From: a bacterium
Lineage (GTDB): Bacteria; Patescibacteriota; Minisyncoccia; Minisyncoccales; JAGGSE01
DNA length: 5,487 nucleotides
Assembly (NCBI GenBank): GCA_021159225.1
Contig: JAGGSE010000126.1
Location: 1-5,487 of the forward strand
Direction: 5' to 3'
Below are positions 1-4,359 of this stretch, one piece after another; positions within the stretch are counted from its first letter, which is position 1; each line of letters opens with the position of its first letter. Made by a program: the position numbers and the translations under genes. The notes beneath the pieces are model-generated. The model was not told the DNA's origin, ran no database searches, and worked only from the letters and a program-made list of their open reading frames with translations.

Positions 1-1
1 A

Positions 2-79
2 AAAAGAGAAGATGTTTATGATATAACCACTGAACCCTGGCATAATTTTGCTTTATCTGCCGGGGTATTTGTTCACAAT
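2..79 (+). other. C-terminal splicing end of an intein inserted in GyrA
   Basis: The 26 residues before the gyrase sequence match intein blocks F and G. VYDITTEPWHNFAL has the block F pattern, with its conserved His at 41-43. VFVHN then Ser is block G: penultimate His (74-76), terminal Asn (77-79), and Ser (80-82) as the +1 nucleophile of the C-extein. All residues needed for Asn cyclisation and transesterification at this junction are present, so splicing looks intact on this side. The N-terminal block A and any homing endonuclease lie upstream of the window. Insertion is between the residues matching E. coli GyrA Gly110 and Ser111 (GNFG/SID), about 12 residues before the mycobacterial GyrA site, which follows the catalytic Tyr. 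The gyrase DNA-cleavage core is a typical intein target. Confidence 0.9.
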
Positions 80-2182
80 TCTATAGACAATGATCCGGCG
101 GCTGCTCAACGATATACAGAGGCAAAACTTTCTAAAATAGGAGAAGAGATGCTTAAGGATATTGAGAAGAATACGGTTGATTTTGTTCCCAATTACGACC
201 GAACCAGAAATGAGCCGGCGGTTTTGCCTTCGCCCCTGCCCCAACTTTTGCTCAATGGTTCTCTTGGCATTGCTGTTGGGATGGCAACCGATATTCCTCC
301 CCATAACCTATCTGAGGTTTGCGATGCCCTAATTTATCTTATTGACCATCCTGATGCCCAGACCGAAGAGTTGTTTGAGTTTATCAAGGGACCTGACTTT
401 CCCAGCGCTGGCTATGTCTTTGGGAAAAAGGATATTATTCAGGCGTATTCTCAGGGAAAGGGTCCTATTCTTACCCGGGGAAAGGCAGAGATTGTTGAAA
501 CGAAAAAAGGGAGGCATCAGATTATCATTAGCGAACTTCCTTTTCAGGTCCAAAAATCAGCATTTCTCCTTCAGTTGTCCAACCTGGTTTCAGAGAAAAA
601 AATTGAAGGGATAAAGGATATCAGGGACGAGTCAGATAAAGAAGGAATGAGGATTGTGATTGAACTTCAAAAGGGGACAATCCCCCAGAAGGTCTTAAAC
701 CGGCTTTATAAGTTTTCCGAACTTCAGAGGACATATCACCTCAATATGCTGGCATTGGTTGAGGGTATTCAGCCCAGGGTTTTGAATCTGGTGGAAATTT
801 TGAATTATTTCCTTCTGCACCGAAAGGAGGTGGTTGTAAGAAGGACAAAATACGATTTAGAGAAAGCCAAAGAGCGGGCGCATATATTGGAGGGTCTTCA
901 TAAGTGTCTTTCCCAGATTGACAGGGTAATTCAGACAATAAAGAGGTCTGCCAGCCGGGAGGAAGCCAGAAAAAATCTTATTAAAAGGTTTCGCTTAACA
1001 GACATTCAGGCAAATGCCATTTTGGAAACAAAACTCTCTGCCTTGGCAAGATTGGAAAGAAAGAAGATTGAGGATGAGTTAAAGGAGGTGCGTGCCAAAA
1101 TCAAGGAACTTACCTCAATCCTCAAGAGCCCCAAAAAGGTAAAGGGGGTGATTAAAAAAGAGTTGTCTCTGCTTAAGGAGAAATTTGGCGACCGAAGAAA
1201 GACCAAGGTTTTTGCCAACAAACCAGGAGAAATTTCCATTAAGGACCTGATACCAAAAGAAGAAACAATCATTACCCTAACCCAGGGCGGTTATATCAAA
1301 CGGATAAATCCAAAAACATACAGAATCCAAAATAGAGGAGGAAAGGGGATGATGGGGATGAAAACTGTTGGCGAAGATATCGTTGAACACTTTTTAACTG
1401 TTAATACCCAGGACAATCTTCTCTTCTTTACTGACTCTGGCAAGGTTTTTCGCTCACCGGTTTATGAAATTCCTGAGGGCAAGAGAACGGCAAGGGGACG
1501 GGGTCTGCCAAACTTTTTGGAAATATCTCCCAAAGAAAAGGTCTTATCCCTTATTCCTTTGGGGGAAGCCGAGCAGGCAAGGTATTTATTGATGGTTACA
1601 AAAAATGGCTTGATAAAGAAGACCCCTATCTCCGAGTTTGAAAATGTCAGAAAATCGGGTCTTATTGCTATTTCTTTAAAAAAGGGAGACCTTCTTTGCA
1701 AGGTTGCCAAAACAAGCGGCAAGGACGATATTATCTTGGTGACAAAAAAGGGAAAGGCAATCAGGTTTAGGGAGAAGGATGTGCGACCAATGGGAAGGCC
1801 GGCTGCCGGAGTGAAAGGCATTTGTTTGGAAAAAGGAGATTGTGTCATAGGGATGGATGTTATAAGTGGGGCAAAAGCGAGGCAGTATCTTTTGGTAATC
1901 ACGGAAAATGGATACGGGAAGAGAACATCTATAAGGGAGTATCGGCGTCAGGGAAGAGGGGGAAGAGGGATTATTGCTGCTAAGGTTAACCAAAAGACAG
2001 GAGGGCTGGTTTTCTCAAAGGTTTTGGGCGAGGAGGAAAAGGACCTGGTTGTTATTTCCCAAAAAGGACAGGTTATCCGCTTGAAGTTGTCTCAGATTTC
2101 AAAACTTTCCCGGGCTGCCCGGGGAGTAAAAATAATGCGGCTGGAGAAATTGGACAGGGTGGCTTCAGCCGCCTGTCTGTAG
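2..2182 (+). CDS. gyrA: DNA gyrase subunit A, 3' part, with the C-terminal end of an intein
   Basis: The frame is open from base 2; the 5' part lies outside the window. It encodes the subunit that cuts and rejoins DNA in gyrase, working with GyrB to supercoil the chromosome. The first 26 codons are the end of an intein (separate entry); the gyrase sequence resumes at Ser (80-82). Counting that Ser as 1, the active-site Arg-Tyr is at 11-12 (RYTEAKL, Tyr codon 113-115). The conserved segment IAVGMATDIPPHNL follows. A charged coiled-coil region lies at roughly 250-360, and then the beta-pinwheel C-terminal domain. That domain carries a GyrA box, QNRGGKG, at 417-423 (consensus QRRGGKG), and a related RRQGRGGRG near 622-630. 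The box favours GyrA over ParC. The visible 700 gyrase residues plus about 110 missing ones give a normal GyrA length. The stop is TAG, and no terminator is seen after it. Confidence 0.96.
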   Translation, partial: KREDVYDITTEPWHNFALSAGVFVHNSIDNDPAAAQRYTEAKLSKIGEEMLKDIEKNTVDFVPNYDRTRNEPAVLPSPLPQLLLNGSLGIAVGMATDIPPHNLSEVCDALIYLIDHPDAQTEELFEFIKGPDFPSAGYVFGKKDIIQAYSQGKGPILTRGKAEIVETKKGRHQIIISELPFQVQKSAFLLQLSNLVSEKKIEGIKDIRDESDKEGMRIVIELQKGTIPQKVLNRLYKFSELQRTYHLNMLALVEGIQPRVLNLVEILNYFLLHRKEVVVRRTKYDLEKAKERAHILEGLHKCLSQIDRVIQTIKRSASREEARKNLIKRFRLTDIQANAILETKLSALARLERKKIEDELKEVRAKIKELTSILKSPKKVKGVIKKELSLLKEKFGDRRKTKVFANKPGEISIKDLIPKEETIITLTQGGYIKRINPKTYRIQNRGGKGMMGMKTVGEDIVEHFLTVNTQDNLLFFTDSGKVFRSPVYEIPEGKRTARGRGLPNFLEISPKEKVLSLIPLGEAEQARYLLMVTKNGLIKKTPISEFENVRKSGLIAISLKKGDLLCKVAKTSGKDDIILVTKKGKAIRFREKDVRPMGRPAAGVKGICLEKGDCVIGMDVISGAKARQYLLVITENGYGKRTSIREYRRQGRGGRGIIAAKVNQKTGGLVFSKVLGEEEKDLVVISQKGQVIRLKLSQISKLSRAARGVKIMRLEKLDRVASAACL

Positions 2183-2185
2183 ACC

Positions 2186-2222
2186 TTGACATTTTATTTA
2201 TTCCTTGTAAACTCTTTATAAT
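2186..2222 (+). promoter_or_regulatory. possible promoter of the pilin-like gene
   Basis: A perfect TATAAT lies at 2217-2222, about 50 bases before the ATG at 2274. A perfect TTGACA lies at 2186-2191, but the spacer is 25 bases, too long for a standard sigma-70 pair. At normal spacing the sequence is only T-rich (TTATTT at 2194-2199). Either the -10 box works with a weak -35, or the TTGACA is coincidental. The gene has no strong ribosome binding site; only a weak GTAGGT lies about 10 bases before the start. Confidence 0.4.
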
Positions 2223-2273
2223 ATAAAGGTCGAATTCTTCTAAAAGAGCAAACGATTGTAGGTATTTTAAATT

Positions 2274-2723
2274 ATGAAGAAAATTTTAGCCATTCTGATT
2301 TTGGCTGCTAGCGTGGCTGTTTTCGCTGGCCCGGTTCTGGCTGCTACTACCCAATGCTGCCAAATACACAGCACCTTTAAATTTGATGGTCAGACATGGG
2401 AGGCAGGAAAGTGTTATGGGAATGTGAGCGACGCATGTGTGGATGTGAATGGCAAGCAGCTTTGTTCTGCTACAGAAGCGAGAGATAGTTGGGGAGTGGC
2501 TTGTGTGTTGAACTCTATTTACAGGGCGACCAATGTAATTTTTGCCATCTTGCTGGTTTTGGGAATAATTTTGGGTCTTTATGCTGGATACAACTTTATG
2601 ACCTCAGCCGGGGATGAAAAAAAGGTGGAGACAGCAAGAAATTACTTCCTTTATGCTATTATTGGGATAATTGTTGCCTTCTTTGCCAGAGCCATTCCAT
2701 CTATTGTTGCCCTGATACTTTAA
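2274..2723 (+). CDS. pilin-like small membrane protein with signal peptide (Mbov_0395/TrbC-VirB2-like)
   Basis: A 149-residue protein. An N-terminal signal peptide (Lys2-3, a hydrophobic core at 4-18, and a likely cleavage after the Ala of GPVLA at residue 23) is followed by a short exported region with six Cys (28, 29, 47, 55, 64, 77). Two membrane helices follow at about 86-108 and 124-147, joined by a short polar turn containing SAGDEKKVETAR. Signal peptide, two helices and a SAGD-type loop match the pilin-like proteins often found in Patescibacteria and annotated as Mbov_0395-type or TrbC/VirB2-like conjugal-transfer pilins. The family assignment is from memory of that pattern, without a search. 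The six Cys could form disulphides outside the cell, which is more than such short proteins usually carry. No secretion-system genes lie next to it. It appears to be a single-gene unit between its own possible promoter and the terminator at 2753. Confidence 0.72.
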   Translation: MKKILAILILAASVAVFAGPVLAATTQCCQIHSTFKFDGQTWEAGKCYGNVSDACVDVNGKQLCSATEARDSWGVACVLNSIYRATNVIFAILLVLGIILGLYAGYNFMTSAGDEKKVETARNYFLYAIIGIIVAFFARAIPSIVALIL

Positions 2724-2752
2724 GGATGGTTCAGGTGATGATAAGAAGATAG

Positions 2753-2786
2753 ACCCCCACTATTTTGATGTAGTGGGGGTTGTTGT
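2753..2786 (+). terminator. rho-independent terminator of the pilin-like gene
   Basis: A perfect 10-bp stem, ACCCCCACTA (2753-2762) with TAGTGGGGGT (2771-2780), has an 8-base loop. A T-rich tract, TGTTGT, follows at once. It lies 30 bases after the TAA stop of the pilin-like gene and separates that gene from the tRNA locus. Confidence 0.8.
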
Positions 2787-2812
2787 CAAAAGACCCATAG
2801 AATTGATAAGAT
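2783..2812 (+). promoter_or_regulatory. possible promoter of the nested tRNA-Leu locus
   Basis: TTGTCA (2783-2788; 5 of 6 match to TTGACA) and TAAGAT (2807-2812; 4 of 6 match to TATAAT) are 18 bases apart. Transcription would begin near 2819, only a few bases before the first tRNA nucleotide at 2823. The -35 overlaps the T tract of the preceding terminator. This is the only promoter candidate seen for the tRNA locus, which would then be one transcript. Confidence 0.4.
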
Positions 2813-2862
2813 TTTAAGGGGGGTCCCCGTGGTGGAATTGGTAGACACGCCCCGCACTTTTT

Positions 2863-3039
2863 GTCGGAGTGGCGGAACTGGTAGACGCGCCCCGCACTTT
2901 TTGTCCCCGTGGTGGAATTGGTAGACACGTGTGGTTTAGGACCACATCCGAAAAGGGTGCAGGTTCAAATCCTGCCGGGGACACATCAAAAAAGTGCGGG
3001 GTGGAGAAATCCATGAGAGTTCGAATCTCTCCTCCGACA
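2863..3039 (+). tRNA. middle tRNA-Leu, interrupted in the anticodon loop; apparent anticodon CAA
   Basis: The 5' half (2863-2902) has acceptor GTCGGAG, D arm GCG...CGC with GGAACTGGTAGA, G26 and CCCCGCACTTTTT. The 3' half (2986-3039) begins TCAAAA, then AAGTGCGGGG, a variable arm TGGA-GAAA-TCCA, a T arm GAGAG-TTCGAAT-CTCTC, acceptor CTCCGAC (perfect complement of GTCGGAG) and discriminator A3039. The acceptor, variable and T arms differ from those of the outer and inner tRNAs, so this is a separate isoacceptor. The anticodon-arm sequence CCCCGCACTTTTT is nevertheless identical to the outer one. T-CAA-AA at 2986-2991 matches the loop of Leu(CAA), anticodon 2987-2989. The 83 bases between the halves are the complete inner tRNA plus CA. 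CCA is not encoded. Whether a mature tRNA is made cannot be told from sequence. Confidence 0.7.
2903..2983 (+). tRNA. inner, intact tRNA-Leu(UAG)
   Basis: A complete class II tRNA of 81 bases. Acceptor GTCCCCG/CGGGGAC is at 2903-2909 and 2976-2982. The D arm GTG...CAC is at 2912-2928. The anticodon stem TGTGG/CCACA (2930-2934, 2942-2946) holds loop TTTAGGA with anticodon TAG at 2937-2939, which reads CUA and, by wobble, other CUN leucine codons. A short variable arm follows (TCCGAAAAGGGT). The T arm is GCAGG-TTCAAAT-CCTGC (2959-2975), with discriminator A2983 as required for Leu. CCA is not encoded. Its acceptor, D and T arms are identical to those of the outer tRNA; only the anticodon arm and a base or two of the variable arm differ. 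It begins and ends directly at the half-tRNA sequences, without spacer except CA. Confidence 0.93.
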
Positions 3040-3097
3040 CATTTAAAAAGTGCGGGGTCCCGAAAAGGGTGCAGGTTCAAATCCTGCCGGGGACACA

Positions 3098-4177
3098 CTA
3101 TTTTGAAAATTTTTTTACCAAAAGCCAATAGGGGTCTGTTTTGGGATGTTTAAGTGGCTTTTGCTTCCCTTTTTTGATTATTTTTAATCCCTGGTTTTTA
3201 TCTACCACCCTTCCCACTGCCCGAGCGGTTATCCCTTTTTCATTCAATGCCTTGATTACCCGGTTTGTTTCTTTTTTGTCCACCATAGCCAAAAGGGTTC
3301 CTTCACTGATGGCAGAGAAAGGGTCAAAATCAAACAATTTGGCAGTTTTTCTGACAACCGGCTGAATGGGAATAGATTCCTCCTCAATAGCCAGTCCATA
3401 GTTTCCTGCTTTTGCCATTTCATACAATCCTCCCCATATTCCGTATTCAGTGGCATCGTGCATAGCGTGGACCCCTTTGAAATTTCTGGCAATGGCGCAG
3501 TCGTTCATTACTGATATCTGATAAAAGAGATTACTGGCTTCTTTTTGGAATTTTTCGCCTCCTGCCTTAATGAATTTATCAGGAAAGAGAACCGAGAGAA
3601 GAGCAGTGGTTTCTATTGCCGGTCCCTTGGTGACAATTACCCTGTCACCTGTTTTTACCTTATGGGGACCTCTTAACTCTTTTTGGTTTCCTATGGCAAT
3701 TGCGGTTGCTCCTCCTATCATTGGATAATTACATCCTTGGTATCTTCCAGTATGGCCGGTTATTATGGCAATTTTGTGTTTTTTTGCCTCAAGGTTGATT
3801 GTTTTCCATATTTTTTCCAACTGGGATTCTTTCATTTCCGGGGGTAGGTTTAGGTCTATTGTCAGGTATTTTGGCTTAAGGCCAGAGACCGCTACATCAG
3901 AAAAGATAATATGAAAGGCAAACCAGGCCGCTTTTTCCCAGCCCAGTTCTGGGACAATAAAGAAGGGGTCAGTTGATAAGGCAAGGTATTTGGTCCCTAT
4001 TTTTACCACTCCGTAGTCAACCCCGGACTGCGGTCCTTGAATGATATTTTTATCTCTTGAGCCAAGTTGGGGATAAATAACCCGCTCAAAAAATTCTGGA
4101 TTTATCTTGCCTAATATGGACATTTTTTGTTCTACTTGTAATTGTTGACCGCCTTGGTAATAAGTTTGCTGAGGCAT
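3098..4177 (-). CDS. AIR synthase-related (PurM/HypE/SelD-fold) ATP-dependent protein
   Basis: A 359-residue protein of the PurM-like superfamily, whose members use ATP to activate an oxygen or similar atom on a substrate. Visible landmarks are a likely nucleotide-binding Asp in ALSTDPFF (Asp70), FSDVAVSG (92-99, matching the SD/ND..(A)SG motif of HypE and SelD), ITGHTGR (139-145), HDATEYGIWGGL (240-251, cf. HD.T.GG) and AISEGTLL (289-296). The C-terminal Cys tail that HypE uses as a thiocarboxamide carrier is absent (it ends KKFSK), and the N-terminal catalytic Cys/Sec of SelD is not seen. This is therefore an uncharacterised branch and the substrate is unknown. ATG at 4177 has GAGG four bases upstream. 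An alternative ATG at 4123 (residue 19, MSILGKINPEFF) begins nearer the conserved core but has no clear ribosome site. The stop is two bases from the last tRNA nucleotide. Confidence 0.82.
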   Translation of the reverse strand: MPQQTYYQGGQQLQVEQKMSILGKINPEFFERVIYPQLGSRDKNIIQGPQSGVDYGVVKIGTKYLALSTDPFFIVPELGWEKAAWFAFHIIFSDVAVSGLKPKYLTIDLNLPPEMKESQLEKIWKTINLEAKKHKIAIITGHTGRYQGCNYPMIGGATAIAIGNQKELRGPHKVKTGDRVIVTKGPAIETTALLSVLFPDKFIKAGGEKFQKEASNLFYQISVMNDCAIARNFKGVHAMHDATEYGIWGGLYEMAKAGNYGLAIEEESIPIQPVVRKTAKLFDFDPFSAISEGTLLAMVDKKETNRVIKALNEKGITARAVGRVVDKNQGLKIIKKGKQKPLKHPKTDPYWLLVKKFSK

Positions 4178-4337
4178 CTTGCCTCGGGGAGCACGAAGTC
4201 GCGGTAAGTAGTAGAAAAAAATTTATTCCCAGGCGCTTCCAAAATCTGACCGAGCCTCACAAACCTTTTTCTGAAGCGCAAACCTATTCTGGGGCTCGGC
4301 TGCGATATGCTCCACCTCGACAAGAATGCCTCAGCAA
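4166..4337 (-). promoter_or_regulatory. structured intergenic element with pseudoknot potential, leader of the PurM-like gene
   Basis: A perfect 12-bp inverted repeat, TTGCTGAGGCAT (4166-4177) with ATGCCTCAGCAA (4326-4337), closes a 172-base element. The stem is extended by CTTG/CAAG (4178-4181 with 4321-4324), GGAGCA/TGCTCC (4188-4193 with 4308-4313) and TCGC/GCGA (4199-4202 with 4302-4305). Inside, GCGCTTC (4233-4239) pairs with GAAGCGC (4273-4279) and CCGAGCC (4250-4256) pairs with GGCTCGG (4293-4299). The two 7-bp helices are interleaved, as in an H-type pseudoknot. I do not recognise a known riboswitch class. The strand is inferred from the gene downstream. A + strand RNA, or a small element with terminal inverted repeats, are alternatives. 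Confidence 0.55.
4171..4185 (-). promoter_or_regulatory. hairpin over the ribosome binding site and start codon of the PurM-like gene
   Basis: On the - strand GAGGC-AAGAT-GCCTC forms a 5-bp hairpin. GAGG (4185-4182) is the ribosome binding site, and the ATG (4177-4175) begins in the loop and runs into the 3' strand. The same GCCTC also forms part of the 12-bp inverted repeat with 4326-4337, so the two structures exclude each other. Confidence 0.45.
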
Positions 4338-4359
4338 GGAAAGATATCAAGTTTTACTT

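Larger units (their letters stand above)
2850..3057 (+). repeat. nested 13-bp inverted repeats joining the tRNA halves
   Basis: CCCCGCACTTTTT occurs at 2850-2862 and 2890-2902. Its exact complement AAAAAGTGCGGGG occurs at 2989-3001 and 3045-3057. The copies are ordered left-left-right-right, so each tRNA's halves can pair through 13 bp. Each left copy follows G26 of a D arm and each right copy precedes a variable arm, so the repeats take the place of the anticodon stem and part of the loop. The intact inner tRNA lacks them. Because all copies are identical, the halves could also pair in the wrong combination. Confidence 0.9.
2823..3095 (+). tRNA. outer tRNA-Leu, interrupted in the anticodon loop; apparent anticodon UAA
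   Basis: The 5' half (2823-2862) has acceptor GTCCCCG, a Leu-type D arm (GTG...CAC, loop with GGTAG), G26 and CCCCGCACTTTTT. The 3' half (3042-3095) begins TTTAAAA, then AGTGCGGGG, a variable arm CCC-GAAAA-GGG, a T arm GCAGG-TTCAAAT-CCTGC, acceptor CGGGGAC (perfect match to the 5' end) and discriminator A3095. CCA is not encoded. Class II form, D arm and A73 fit tRNA-Leu. TTTAAAA is a classic Leu(UAA) anticodon loop, putting the anticodon at 3044-3046. Between the halves lie 179 bases holding two further tRNAs. If rejoined, the anticodon stem would be about 9 bp (CCCCGCACT with AGTGCGGGG) instead of 5. It could be a spliced tRNA, a two-piece tRNA held by base pairing, or a broken copy. Confidence 0.7.
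2823..3097 (+). repeat. direct repeats shared by outer and inner tRNA-Leu
   Basis: Bases 2823-2849 and 2903-2929 are identical over 27 bases (acceptor through G26). Bases 2948-2985 and 3060-3097 are identical over 38 bases (variable arm through ACACA). The outer and inner tRNAs are therefore recent copies of one body with different anticodon arms, or are kept alike by gene conversion. Confidence 0.9.

Noticed and set aside
2..2182. ParC (topoisomerase IV subunit A) instead of GyrA
   Set aside because: A GyrA box (QNRGGKG) and a full beta-pinwheel domain are present, which favours GyrA.
2823..3095. CRISPR-like or tandem repeat array
   Set aside because: The repeated blocks are matched tRNA acceptor, D and T arms in bracket order, not regular repeats with unique spacers.
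3101..3116. Rho-independent terminator after the tRNA locus
   Set aside because: There is a T7 run, but the only nearby stem (TTTT-GAAAA) is too weak and A/T only.
2814..3128. Open reading frame on the - strand across the tRNA locus, and similar frames at 2869-3153 (+) and 2731-2928 (-)
   Set aside because: They are translations of tRNA sequence. Phrases such as PAGFEPA and SNPAGD are the well-known false proteins from tRNA T arms.
3098..4177. HypE, SelD or PurM proper
   Set aside because: The fold motifs are shared, but the HypE C-terminal Cys and the SelD N-terminal Cys/Sec are missing, and there are no hydrogenase or purine genes nearby.
4166..4337. Transposon with terminal inverted repeats as the firm call
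   Set aside because: No target-site duplication is visible beside the 12-bp repeats and no transposase is present, so it is kept only as an alternative.
4132..4350. 72-residue reading frame on the - strand between the two - strand genes
   Set aside because: It has no recognisable domain, overlaps the start of the PurM-like gene in another frame, and lies over the structured inverted repeats.
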